A stretch of 64,000 nucleotides of DNA from Geothrix edaphica. Its GTDB lineage: Bacteria; Acidobacteriota; Holophagae; Holophagales; Holophagaceae. The stretch lies in assembly GCF_030268045.1 (NCBI RefSeq), contig NZ_BSDC01000001.1, positions 372,001 to 436,000 on the forward strand. Reading direction: 5' to 3'. Of this stretch, positions 16,518 to 25,727 are shown in pieces. Both the position numbers and the translations under genes were made by a program. Each line of letters opens with the position of its first letter. Position 1 is the first letter of the stretch. Under the pieces are notes generated by a model. That model saw only the letters and a program-made list of their open reading frames with translations. It did no database searches and was not told the origin of the DNA.

Positions 16518-17960
16518 TGCCTAAAACAATATTCATTCGACTCCTCGCTGAACAGGACAAGGAAAAGGCTCTTGATACAGCAATTCATTCAATTCGAACA
16601 AATAAACCAAATAGTAATATTTATGAAGTTGAGTCAGATACCTTTAATTATATCCCTGGTAGTCCCATGGGGTATTGGGTTAGTGATGCAGTGCGTTTCA
16701 CTTTTAAGAAATTTTCAGCCTTCGAGTCTGAGACCAGAACTGCATGCCAAGGTATGGCTACAGCAGATGATATAAGATTTGTAAGAAATTGGTGGGAAAA
16801 TCCAAAGTTTGAAATTAATAAAGAATGGTTTTTCTTTGCAAAGGGCGGTGCTTATAACCAATACATTGGTCAGCCAAATTTGGTTGTGAATTGGGCACAC
16901 GATGGCAATGAATTAAAATCTTGGGCTGGATCACTTTATAACAACTCTCATTGGTCGAGAATTATTAAAAACGTTAGCTGCTATTTCAGGCCTGGTATTA
17001 CTTGGTCCCTCCGAAGCCAAAAAGGTCTCTCGTTCAGGGCTTTACCCAAAAATTGCACATTTAGCGTCCAAGGCCCTTGTGGGTTTTTACAAAATAATGA
17101 ACCCAATGATTTATTAATCACCTTGGGTATTATGAATAGCTCGTGCTTTTTAGGACTAGTAATGCTTCAATCTGCATTCGGAAAATTTGAAGTCGGGATG
17201 ATTCAAAGATCGCCGATGCCAATTGTGAACAGCAAGGAGAGAAGCACTATATTAACTCAAGTAAATAAAATTGTAGCAAATAAACAATATTTAGAATCAT
17301 TTGATGAAACGAATACTAACTACACTAGTCCGATTAGTTGGACTACCAATTTTCAATCATTGCTGAATCTTTTCTCGGAGCACGCCCAAAAAGTTCTATT
17401 ACTAGAAGAAGAGAATAAAATTGCGCAAGAGCAGATTAATTTAGCGTGCTGGGATATTTTTGGTATTACGGAATCTGATCGCCAAGCGCTTTTATCTCCA
17501 ACACCCGCTGTGCAGCAAGCGGAGAATGAGGAGCCCGAAGAAGACGATAGTGCTGAAGAAATTTTTGTTGAATCCATCTCGAATTCAGCCCTCGCTGGAA
17601 ATTTCTGTTCATGGTTATTTGGGGCTGCAATCGGAAGGTGGGACATTGGCATTGCTACAGGTAGGACCATACTAAGTCCAATTCCGGGACCCTTCGAGAG
17701 CTTGCCAGTGGTTAGCCGAGGCATGCTAGGAAGTGCAGAAGGTATTCATCCCTCCCTAGACGTTCATGGACGGTTTTTACCTGAGCATGATCTACTTCTA
17801 GATGATAATGATGAAAAATTGGATCTAGTAAGACAAGTTCGCGGTGTGTTGGAAAGCGTAGCCGGGAATCATGCTGATTCCTGGTTCATAGAGCTTGAGA
17901 GTTTGCTCAATTCAGACTTGCGCACCTGGTTCCGTCGCTCTTTTTTTGAACATCACCTAA
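16240..17960. other. AT-rich recombinant patch inside pglX (target-recognition region)
   Basis: From about 16240 to 17960 the base composition changes abruptly from the island's usual high GC to clearly AT-rich, with A/T-ending codons (for example around 16570-17560). It returns abruptly to high GC near TACCAAGAGCCGACGCAAGG. Both borders fall inside coding sequence: after the NPPF motif on the left, and before the C-terminal part on the right. The patch spans the region expected to hold the target-recognition domain, as if this module had been replaced from an AT-rich donor. Confidence 0.75.
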
Positions 17961-18859
17961 AACGCTATACCAAGAGCCGACGCAAGGCCCCCATCTACTG
18001 GCAGCTTGGCACGCCCTCGGGTAGCTACTCTGTGTGGCTCTACTACCCGCGCCTCACCCGCGACAGCCTGTTCCGCCTTCTGAACGACGTGGTAAAGCCC
18101 AAGGTTGCCTACGAGGAACAGCGACTCGCAGGGATGCGGGAGCAGAACGCCCGGCGCACCGAACTGGAGCCCCAGGAGGCCCTGGTGGAAGAGCTCCAGG
18201 CCTTCCGGGACGAGGTGGCCCGCGTGACGCCCCTCTTCGACCCCAATCTGGATGATGGCGTCCTGATCAACGCCGCCCCGCTCCACCGCCTGTTCGTGCA
18301 TGCCGGATGGCGGCGGGACACTCAGGCCGCCTGGGCCCAACTGGTGCGCGGCGACTTCGAATGGTCCAACATGGCCCTCCACCTCTGGCCCGAACGTGTG
18401 ATCCCCCTATGCGCCGAGCAGCGCCATCTGGCCCTAGCCCATGACCTGGAGGGGCCCTTGAAGACCCGCAGCGTGGATGATCTGGTCGCGGCCCACACCC
18501 GGCCCGCCGTGAAGGAATCCCTTCAGACCCTGCTCAACGCCTCGCCCCAGGCCGGAGGCCGCTCGGCAGGCCGACTCGCACGGGCCCCACGCGCCCCCCG
18601 TCCGGCTCCGGAACCCCTCACCGCTGCGGAACCCACGCCTCGGGCCCCCCGTGCCGGCGCCGAGGTGCCCGAAGCCACCCTGGCCGCCATCCGCGAAGTC
18701 CTGGCCCGCTTCCCCGGTGGGGCCGCAAAGTCCGATGTCCTCTCCGCCACGGGCATCCCGGACGGCACCTGGAACGCCGCCATCTCCCAGCTACTGGCTA
18801 CCGGCGATGTGGAAAGCCAGGGCGAGAAACGCGGAACTCGCTATTTCCTGAAAGCCTGA
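16517..18859 (+). CDS. pglX: PglX C-terminal part (target recognition and C-terminal domain)
   Basis: The 780-aa product continues PglX after the split. It begins MPKTIFIRLLAEQDKEKAL, which is the segment that follows AAYIIEK in intact PglX. A recognition-like region follows (GKFEVGMIQRSPMPI). The LACWDIFGI segment and an acidic linker (PEEDDSAEE) come next, then the conserved RKAPIYWQLGTPSGSYSVWLYY. The final ~100 residues add a Pro/Ala/Arg-rich linker and a small winged-helix-like domain (VLARFPGGAAKSDVLSATGI). The first half is AT-rich, the second GC-rich. Start ATG 16517 overlaps the upstream stop (TGATG). Whether the two chains form an active enzyme cannot be told from sequence. Confidence 0.82.
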   Translation: MPKTIFIRLLAEQDKEKALDTAIHSIRTNKPNSNIYEVESDTFNYIPGSPMGYWVSDAVRFTFKKFSAFESETRTACQGMATADDIRFVRNWWENPKFEINKEWFFFAKGGAYNQYIGQPNLVVNWAHDGNELKSWAGSLYNNSHWSRIIKNVSCYFRPGITWSLRSQKGLSFRALPKNCTFSVQGPCGFLQNNEPNDLLITLGIMNSSCFLGLVMLQSAFGKFEVGMIQRSPMPIVNSKERSTILTQVNKIVANKQYLESFDETNTNYTSPISWTTNFQSLLNLFSEHAQKVLLLEEENKIAQEQINLACWDIFGITESDRQALLSPTPAVQQAENEEPEEDDSAEEIFVESISNSALAGNFCSWLFGAAIGRWDIGIATGRTILSPIPGPFESLPVVSRGMLGSAEGIHPSLDVHGRFLPEHDLLLDDNDEKLDLVRQVRGVLESVAGNHADSWFIELESLLNSDLRTWFRRSFFEHHLKRYTKSRRKAPIYWQLGTPSGSYSVWLYYPRLTRDSLFRLLNDVVKPKVAYEEQRLAGMREQNARRTELEPQEALVEELQAFRDEVARVTPLFDPNLDDGVLINAAPLHRLFVHAGWRRDTQAAWAQLVRGDFEWSNMALHLWPERVIPLCAEQRHLALAHDLEGPLKTRSVDDLVAAHTRPAVKESLQTLLNASPQAGGRSAGRLARAPRAPRPAPEPLTAAEPTPRAPRAGAEVPEATLAAIREVLARFPGGAAKSDVLSATGIPDGTWNAAISQLLATGDVESQGEKRGTRYFLKA

Positions 18860-18870
18860 GGAGTACCCGG

Positions 18871-19884
18871 ATGATCTTCACGGTGCCCAACAAGAACCTT
18901 GTCACTGCCCAGAAGGTGTCTCCAGGAACCTTCCTCGACCTGAAAATCTGGGAACGCCAGCACATCGAGCAGTGGGTAATCAACAATCCTGAGATTCTTG
19001 GCGAAGAGCTCCTGATCCTTACTGCCGAATTCAGCGGGTTCGAACAGAGCAAGGATCGATTGGATGTCCTGGCCCTCGACCGGCAAGGGAACGTGGTTGT
19101 CATTGAGTTGAAGCGGGACGGTCTGGCCGCCTATGCCGATCTTCAGGCCCTGCGCTACGCCGCCATGGTGGCTTCTCTCACCATTGAGAAAGTCATTCCT
19201 TACTACATCAAGTTCAGAAAGCGTGTGGCTGATGAGGTGCTTACCGAAGAACAAGCCAAGGCAGAGATCCAGGACTTCGTTATCTCCGACACCTTTGAGG
19301 AGTTCTCGACCAAAGCACGGATCATTCTGTGTTCCGAGGATTTCTCGAAGGAGATCACCAGCACCGTGCTCTGGCTCCGGGACTTCGGCGTGGATCTGAG
19401 TTGCATCAAGATCACGCCCTACGCGATGGAGGATAAAGTTGTCATCGTCCCTCGGGTGCTTATTCCGCTAGAGGAAGCTAAGCAGTATCTGATCGGGATT
19501 CAGGCGAAGGAAAACCCACAGCCGTCCAAGGGAGCCAAGCGCCAACGAACGGTGAAGATCCTTCTCGAAAACGCATTGGTGAAGGCTGGGGACAAGGTGT
19601 TCCTGAAAAACGGACTCCCCTCATTCCTCCAATTCAAGAAGGATGACCCCATCTTTTCTGCGGAAATCACTGGGCTCAAGGGGCAGAGCGACGCCATTCG
19701 CTGGGCCAATGACGGACAGTGCTACTCGTTGTCCAATCTGGCCTGGAGCATTTTTAAGGAGCATCACCCGGAGGGCAAGGATCCCGGTGGTGTGAATGGC
19801 GCTTGGCATTGGGTGAATGAACAAGGCGTTTCTCTCTGGGATTTGGCAGAGAAACACTTGGCTGCGGCCTCCACCAAAGCCTGA
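18871..19884 (+). CDS. NucS/DUF91-like PD-(D/E)XK nuclease inserted between pglX and pglZ
   Basis: The 337-aa protein has an N-terminal nuclease core with KDRLDVLALDRQGNVVVIELKRD. Asp ~65, Glu ~79 and Lys ~81 form the D-ExK signature, typical of NucS/EndoMS and DUF91-type enzymes. The preceding helix (ERQHIEQWVINNPEILGEE) is also family-like. The C-terminal third (after GAKRQRTVKILLENALVKAG) is a separate small domain resembling DNA-binding or modification-sensing add-ons. GAGGA precedes the start and the gap to pglX is 11 bp, so it belongs to the BREX transcript. Specific substrates are unknown. Confidence 0.72.
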   Translation: MIFTVPNKNLVTAQKVSPGTFLDLKIWERQHIEQWVINNPEILGEELLILTAEFSGFEQSKDRLDVLALDRQGNVVVIELKRDGLAAYADLQALRYAAMVASLTIEKVIPYYIKFRKRVADEVLTEEQAKAEIQDFVISDTFEEFSTKARIILCSEDFSKEITSTVLWLRDFGVDLSCIKITPYAMEDKVVIVPRVLIPLEEAKQYLIGIQAKENPQPSKGAKRQRTVKILLENALVKAGDKVFLKNGLPSFLQFKKDDPIFSAEITGLKGQSDAIRWANDGQCYSLSNLAWSIFKEHHPEGKDPGGVNGAWHWVNEQGVSLWDLAEKHLAAASTKA

Positions 19885-19902
19885 TTCGGAGAGGCCATCA
19901 CC

Positions 19903-22437
19903 ATGCATCCACTCCACGACCGTATCTCCGCTCTCCTCCATGCCCACCTAGCGTCCAAGCGCATCGTGGTGTGGTACGACCCACGCAAAGAGTTCGAGCC
20001 CTACTTCACTGAACTCCTCGACAGCAAGACCACTGGAGAAGGTCTGGTGCCAGTGAAGTTCAAGAAGCTCAAGGTGCAGGTAGGAGTCTTTCGGGGCTCC
20101 TACTTCGCGCTCCGCCAGCAGGCCGAGCCCCATTACGCCAAGGAGGAGCCGGATCACCTGCTCCTGTACCTCCCCGGCGAAACCTGGGCGCAAAAAAGCT
20201 CTCCCCTTATGGAGCTCGATCTCGCGGGCCACCGATACACGGATCTGTCGCTTCGCCGCGAAGCTCGGCATTGCCTCAAGGATGTGGGCTACTCGGATGG
20301 CGTGATCGACGATCTACTTCGGCCCGAGTCCCTCGGCTACGCAGATCTGGTGCGGGTCCTTGCCGGAGGAGGCGAAGGCCAGGGCAGTGGCCTGCTGAGG
20401 ACTGTCTTCAAGGAAACGGACTCCGAATCCCTGATCGCCGCGTGGCTGGCGGATCCCAACACGGACGAGAAATTGGGCCAGAAGGATGCAGGTGCGGAAC
20501 TGCTCAAGCTGGTGGCCAGCCGGGTGGGGGCCACGCTTCCGGTTGAACTGCCTAAGACTCGGCGCATTCTGTTCCGCTATCTGCTGGTCAACGAGTTCCG
20601 GTCTGATCTCCAGGGCTCGACGGTCGAAATACCTGGATCCGTTCCTGCCGCTGGAACGAAAGAACTGGAGCGGGTTCGCAAGATCGCAGGCCTCCTGAGA
20701 AGCCACCATACTGAGGCCTACCGGGCCGCTGCGGACGAGGTGGAACAGGAACTGGGGCTGCCGACCCTCGGCATACATCCGGATCACCTGGGCAGCCTGG
20801 ACACCTTCCGCTTCGAAGAGCGGGCCCTCTTTGGCCGCTGCGCGGAACACATCGCAGAGCGTCGATTCCAGCAGGCCCTGGATCTGGCCTCGGCCCGGCA
20901 GACCAGCTTCTGGCTCACCCCCGAGCGGCGCAGCCAGTGGGAGCTCTGCGCCCGCATGGCCACCCTGGGGCTCGCCATGGAGGCCGCTAAGGGCCAACTG
21001 CAGGGCCTGAAGGACAAACCGGAGGCCTGGTTCGGTTGGTACACCGAAGGCGAGGAGGCGGGCCACCTTGTGGATCGCCGCTTCCGAGAATTGGAGACGG
21101 CAGTTTCCACCCTGGAGGAGGACCCCGAAGCGGAACCGGCCTACAGCCTCATTCGGCAGTCCTACGACCGCTTCCTGGAGGGTTGCACGGAAGGCTTCAC
21201 GGCGGCCCTCGCCAAGCGGGGATGGCAGGTGCCGGGCGCGTTGCACCAGACCCGCGTCTTCGAGGACGTGGTGCGGCCCCTTCCCGCCAAGAAGGCCCTG
21301 ATCCTGGTGGACGCCCTTCGCTACGAAATGGCCGTGACCCTGAAGGCCCGCCTGGAAGACCGCGTCGACGAGCTCAAGCTGCGGCCCGTGGTGGCAGCCA
21401 TGCCGACCATTACGCCCGTGGGCATGGCCGCCCTGATGCCAGGGGCCGCGACCAGCTTCGAAGTCGCTGAAGAAGGTGGGAAGCTGGGATCCAAGGTCAG
21501 CGGCACCTTCCTCCCGGATCTGGCGGCCCGCAAAAAGTGGCTGAAGGAATCGGTCCCAGCTAGCACGGACCTCGATCTCCAGAGCGTTCTCACCCTGGCC
21601 CCGGCGAAGCTCAAGGCCCAGATCGACGGCGCAGACCTCGTGGTGGTCCGCTCCCAAGAGATCGATGCCTCAGGTGAAGGCGGCCTTGGCAGCGTGGCCC
21701 GCCGCGTCATGGATGGCCTGCTCACCACGGATCTGGTGAAGGCCATGCGCCGTCTGAGTCAAGCGGGCATCACCCACTTCGTGCTTTGCGCCGACCACGG
21801 CCACCACTTCGCTCGGGCCAAGGAAGACGCCATGAAGCTCGACCTCCCAGCGGGCCAGCGGATCGAGGATCACCGCCGCTGCGTCATTGGTCGTGGGCTT
21901 CAGGTGGCCAATGGATGCGTCAAGGCCACGGCCCAGGAGCTTGGTTACACCTCCGATCTGGAGTTCCTGTTTCCGGACGGGGCCGGTGTCTTCAAGTGCG
22001 GTGGCGATCTGGCCTTCCACCACGGCGGCCCCAGCCTCCAGGAGCTTGTGGTGCCCCTGCTGACTTGGCGCGCCAGGGGAGCAGACGATCAGGCCACCGA
22101 AGCCGTTCAGGTTCGTCTGGAGGGCCTGCCGGAGACGGTCACGAACCCCATCTTCACGGTGAGCATTGAGTGCTCTCAGGGCCTCTTCGCCCAGCCGTTG
22201 AAGGTCTATCCCGTGCTGATGGCTCAGGACCGCGTGGTCGGTGAAGTCGTAACCGCATTCGACTGCGAGCGGGACGACGCTACCCAGCAGGTGACGCTGG
22301 AGCCGGGCCGCAAGGCAACGTTGGTGTTCCACCTAAAGGACGAATCCCCGGCAAGCATCCAGGTCAAAATTCTGGATCCCCGCACGGATTCTGAACTCCT
22401 CAAGCCCAAGACCCTGCCTGTTTCCCTGACGAGATGA
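19903..22437 (+). CDS. pglZ: BREX phosphatase-like protein PglZ
   Basis: The 844-aa protein has a C-terminal alkaline-phosphatase-superfamily domain. The strand ALILVDALRYEMA (~464-476) carries the metal-binding Asp, and FVLCADHGHHF (~626) carries the DHG histidine cluster. The N-terminal third starts RIVVWYDPRKEFEPYF, typical of BREX PglZ. PglZ is a core protein of all BREX systems. Its ATGA end overlaps brxL, so the two are translationally coupled. Length is normal. Confidence 0.93.
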   Translation: MHPLHDRISALLHAHLASKRIVVWYDPRKEFEPYFTELLDSKTTGEGLVPVKFKKLKVQVGVFRGSYFALRQQAEPHYAKEEPDHLLLYLPGETWAQKSSPLMELDLAGHRYTDLSLRREARHCLKDVGYSDGVIDDLLRPESLGYADLVRVLAGGGEGQGSGLLRTVFKETDSESLIAAWLADPNTDEKLGQKDAGAELLKLVASRVGATLPVELPKTRRILFRYLLVNEFRSDLQGSTVEIPGSVPAAGTKELERVRKIAGLLRSHHTEAYRAAADEVEQELGLPTLGIHPDHLGSLDTFRFEERALFGRCAEHIAERRFQQALDLASARQTSFWLTPERRSQWELCARMATLGLAMEAAKGQLQGLKDKPEAWFGWYTEGEEAGHLVDRRFRELETAVSTLEEDPEAEPAYSLIRQSYDRFLEGCTEGFTAALAKRGWQVPGALHQTRVFEDVVRPLPAKKALILVDALRYEMAVTLKARLEDRVDELKLRPVVAAMPTITPVGMAALMPGAATSFEVAEEGGKLGSKVSGTFLPDLAARKKWLKESVPASTDLDLQSVLTLAPAKLKAQIDGADLVVVRSQEIDASGEGGLGSVARRVMDGLLTTDLVKAMRRLSQAGITHFVLCADHGHHFARAKEDAMKLDLPAGQRIEDHRRCVIGRGLQVANGCVKATAQELGYTSDLEFLFPDGAGVFKCGGDLAFHHGGPSLQELVVPLLTWRARGADDQATEAVQVRLEGLPETVTNPIFTVSIECSQGLFAQPLKVYPVLMAQDRVVGEVVTAFDCERDDATQQVTLEPGRKATLVFHLKDESPASIQVKILDPRTDSELLKPKTLPVSLTR

Positions 22438-24470
22438 CCATGAACGCCAGCCCCCAGCGCGATCCCCTAGACGACAAGGTAAACCGCCACTTCGCCGGGA
22501 AGGTAGTCCGAAAGGATCTCGTCCGGAAGGTGAAGGTGGGGGCAAATGTGCCGGTGTTTGTTCTCGAATACCTGCTTGGGAAGTACTGCGCCTCGGCAGA
22601 CGAGATGGCCATCCAGGTCGGTCTCCAGGTGGTGAATGACACCCTTGCGAAGAACTACATCCGCCCGGATGAAGGCCCCAAGGCCCAGAGCAGAGTCAAG
22701 GAAGCCGGAAAGTACAGCTTCATCGACAAGGTGAAGGTCCGCCTCGTGGACTCGGAGTATTGGGCCGAGGCCAACAACTTCGGACACAAGAACCTCCATG
22801 TGCCTACCCACTACGTCGTGGACTACGAGCGCCTGCTCACGGGCGGGATCTGGGCCCAGATGGACATGCGCTTCGAATACGACGAGGAGTCCAAGGGCAA
22901 ATACCCCTTCTGGATCGATCGCCTGAACCCCATCCAGATCGCGAGCTTCGACCTGGAGGAATACCGGAAGCTGCGCCAGGAGTTCACCACGGACGAGTGG
23001 ATCGACTTCATCCTCCGGAGCCTTGGCTACGAGCCGACGGCCATGGACCGCCGCCTGAAGCTGCTCTTCCTCATCCGCCTGATTCCTTTGACGGAGCGGA
23101 ACTACAACATGGTGGAGCTCGGCCCCCGTGGCACGGGCAAGAGCTACGTAATCCAGGAAGTCAGTCCCTACGCATCACTGCTGACCGGCCCCACTACCGT
23201 GGCAAACCTCTTCGGCCACATGAACGGGAAACAGAAGGGCATGGTGCAGATCTGGGACGTGGTGGGCTTTGACGAGGTGGCCGACCTCCAGAAAATGCCC
23301 AAGGAAGTCATCACCACGATGAAGACGTATTGTGAGTCCGGAAGCTACCAGCGGGGCCAAGAGGCGACCTCGGGTGATGGTTCCATCGCCATGTTCGGGA
23401 ATACCCAGCAACCCATTGATGTGATGGTCCAGTCGGGCCACCTCTTCGAGCCAATGCCCGACGTGATCCGGGATGACATGGCCTTCATCGACCGTCTGCA
23501 CTTCTATCTCCCTGGCTGGGAGATCCCGAAGATGCACAACGACCTCTTCACCGACCACTACGGCTTCGTGGTGGACTACCTGGCAGAGGCCCTACGAGAG
23601 CTCCGGAAGCACAACTTCACGGAGGTTATCGACCACCACTTCGCGCTCGGGGCCCACCTCAACGCACGTGACCGCAAGGCCGTCCGCAAGACCGTTTCCG
23701 GCCTGATGAAGATCCTCCACCCCCATGGCCAGTGCAGCCAGGAGGAGATGGGCGAACTGCTGGAACTCGCGCTGGAAGGGCGTCGGCGCGTGAAAGAGCA
23801 GCTAAAGAAGATGGGGAGCTTCGAGTACTACCACACGAGCTTCAGCTACACCGTGCAGGAGAGCGGCGAAGAGCGCTTTGTGGGCGTTCCCGAACAAGGG
23901 GGCCGCGACCTCATCAGCCAGGATCCACTGTCTCCCGGAACGGTCTACGCTGCCGGAGTTTCTGCCGAAGGCACCGTGGGCCTCTACCGGGTGGAGGTCA
24001 CCCTTTCCTCCGGCACCTCAAAGCTAAAGCTGGCGGGTGGCATCAGTGGCAGCACCAAGGAGGCCCTCCAGCGGGCCTTCGGGTATCTCCTGGCCCACAA
24101 AACCGATCTGAGCGTGGCCAAGGACGTCGATACCTCTGACTTCCACGTGGAGGTGGTCGACCTCCTGAACAACCGCCTCGAAGTAGAACCCGGCGTGGCC
24201 TTCTTTGTGGCCTTCATGTCGGCCCTCCGGAAGGCCCCTGTCTCCCCGGCCATGCTGATCCTGGGTGACCTCAGTATCCAGGGCAACCTGAAGCCCCTCC
24301 GCAGCCTCGTAGAGCCCCTCCAAGTCGGCATGGACAACGGAGCACGCCGGGCCCTCGTCCCCATTGAGAACAAGCGCAACTTCTTGGAAGTCACCGGAGA
24401 CGTTGTGGAGAAGGTGGATCCGGTGTTCTTCGGGGATCCGAAGATGGCGGCAGCGAAGGCGATTGGGTGA
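22434..24470 (+). CDS. brxL: BREX AAA+ protein BrxL (Lon-like)
   Basis: The 678-aa protein has the type 1 BREX BrxL architecture: an N-terminal DNA-binding-like domain, an AAA+ core with Walker A GPRGTGKS (~residues 230-237), and a Lon-protease-like C-terminus. In the C-terminal domain the segment that holds the catalytic Ser in Lon reads VEPGVAFFVAFMSAL, and no equivalent Ser or Lys is seen. This agrees with the published view of BrxL as a DNA-binding AAA+ restriction factor rather than a protease. It ends the BREX operon, 28 bp before the RES-domain gene. Confidence 0.92.
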   Translation: MTMNASPQRDPLDDKVNRHFAGKVVRKDLVRKVKVGANVPVFVLEYLLGKYCASADEMAIQVGLQVVNDTLAKNYIRPDEGPKAQSRVKEAGKYSFIDKVKVRLVDSEYWAEANNFGHKNLHVPTHYVVDYERLLTGGIWAQMDMRFEYDEESKGKYPFWIDRLNPIQIASFDLEEYRKLRQEFTTDEWIDFILRSLGYEPTAMDRRLKLLFLIRLIPLTERNYNMVELGPRGTGKSYVIQEVSPYASLLTGPTTVANLFGHMNGKQKGMVQIWDVVGFDEVADLQKMPKEVITTMKTYCESGSYQRGQEATSGDGSIAMFGNTQQPIDVMVQSGHLFEPMPDVIRDDMAFIDRLHFYLPGWEIPKMHNDLFTDHYGFVVDYLAEALRELRKHNFTEVIDHHFALGAHLNARDRKAVRKTVSGLMKILHPHGQCSQEEMGELLELALEGRRRVKEQLKKMGSFEYYHTSFSYTVQESGEERFVGVPEQGGRDLISQDPLSPGTVYAAGVSAEGTVGLYRVEVTLSSGTSKLKLAGGISGSTKEALQRAFGYLLAHKTDLSVAKDVDTSDFHVEVVDLLNNRLEVEPGVAFFVAFMSALRKAPVSPAMLILGDLSIQGNLKPLRSLVEPLQVGMDNGARRALVPIENKRNFLEVTGDVVEKVDPVFFGDPKMAAAKAIG

Positions 24471-24498
24471 TAAATATCAACCACAATTGGAGTAAACC

Positions 24499-25677
24499 AT
24501 GGGGACAGCTAAAGCGTGGCAAATGGAGCAGGAAGATAGAGGATATTATGGAATAGGGACGAACTTTTGTAAAAACTGCGTCGATGACGCTAACGTAATA
24601 AAATTTATCAAAAATAGCGGTCTAATACATACGACTGATCAATGTTCATACTGCAATATTACAAAAAAAGTTTGGTCTACCGATGATTTGATGGATACGC
24701 TTGCTTCAAAAATCTTTGAAGAATGGGGTGACCTTCATGACGGTAGGGTTCCTTATGATGATGAAACCGGCGACCCAATCGGGAATGAACATTCTTTTAG
24801 CACTGAAGAATTACTTGAGCATGAAGGCTTTTTGGTAAGCTCAACACAGCTTCAAGAAGATATACAAAATGCATTTATTGCAACCGAATGGTGCGAAAAC
24901 GATCCATTTGGAGACAATGAGGAGCTTACACTCAAGATCAGCTGGAATGAGTTTTCGAATATCGTAAAACATAAAATGCGATATACATTTTTCCGAAATA
25001 CAAATCAAGCCGATTCATATGTCTATACACCCCTTGAATTGCTTAACAATATGAAACGCATTTTTATGTTCAAGGGAATGCTCCAAACCATAAGTGCTGG
25101 GGCTACTATTTTTAGAGCAAGGCCTGGATTTGGACATAATGGCGGGAAAGCACTAGGGACTCCTCCTATTGGATACGGTGGTGCCAACAGAATGAGTCCA
25201 GAAGGAATTGGAATGTTTTATGGCGCTTTTGACGAAGAGACATGCTTCAAGGAATTGTTTGATTATAAAAAACCAAAAAAGAACCACTGTTCAATTGGAC
25301 AATTTATTACAACATGTGATTTAAAGGTCTTGGATTTAACAAAATACCACAACAGTAGTGTTTTAAATGAAAACAACAAAGAAAAGCGAGAAATACTGAG
25401 ATTTTTGAATCATTTTCAAAAAGAAATTTCAAAACCTCTTTCATCAAAAAATTCGCAAATCGATTACATACCAACTCAAGTTTTAACTGAATTTATTAGA
25501 TATAATCTGATTTCCAAAAAAGGCCACGGCATAGACGGAATAAAATATAGAAGTTCGAAAAATTATGGCCATAACTGTGTAGTATTATTTGTAATGCATG
25601 AAGAGTGTGGAAATAAATCAGATGTAAATACAAAATTGAATTTAGTTTCCGCATCAAACAGAAGAGTTGGGCCATAG
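24499..25677 (+). CDS. RES-domain protein (probable NAD+-degrading toxin) with Cys-rich N-terminus
   Basis: The 392-aa protein is encoded by strikingly AT-rich DNA, unlike its neighbours. Its C-terminal half has RES-domain hallmarks: an Arg in ATIFRARPG (~203-211), then GTPPIGYGGANRMSPEGIG, then MFYGAFDEETCFKEL. RES proteins are known NAD+ glycohydrolases or phosphorylases (for example MbcT, ParT). The N-terminus has two CxxC pairs (Cys24/27 and Cys49/52) suited to zinc, and an acidic linker. No Xre-type RES antitoxin is adjacent. Placed 28 bp behind brxL, it may act as an abortive backup to BREX. That role is inference. Confidence 0.72.
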   Translation: MGTAKAWQMEQEDRGYYGIGTNFCKNCVDDANVIKFIKNSGLIHTTDQCSYCNITKKVWSTDDLMDTLASKIFEEWGDLHDGRVPYDDETGDPIGNEHSFSTEELLEHEGFLVSSTQLQEDIQNAFIATEWCENDPFGDNEELTLKISWNEFSNIVKHKMRYTFFRNTNQADSYVYTPLELLNNMKRIFMFKGMLQTISAGATIFRARPGFGHNGGKALGTPPIGYGGANRMSPEGIGMFYGAFDEETCFKELFDYKKPKKNHCSIGQFITTCDLKVLDLTKYHNSSVLNENNKEKREILRFLNHFQKEISKPLSSKNSQIDYIPTQVLTEFIRYNLISKKGHGIDGIKYRSSKNYGHNCVVLFVMHEECGNKSDVNTKLNLVSASNRRVGP

Positions 25678-25707
25678 TCTGTAAAATGATTCCGCTGTGC
25701 TAATGCT

Positions 25708-25727
25708 GATCCTTCATAGAAGGGATC
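25708..25727. terminator. Short hairpin downstream of the RES-domain gene
   Basis: GATCCTTC-ATA-GAAGGGATC can form an almost perfect stem 30 bp after the RES stop codon. No clear T tract follows, so Rho-independent activity is uncertain. The remaining ~200 bp up to 25925 show no gene. Confidence 0.3.

Noticed and set aside
22434-24470. Active Lon protease
   Set aside because: The Walker A and overall layout match BrxL, and the Ser/Lys protease dyad region is substituted.
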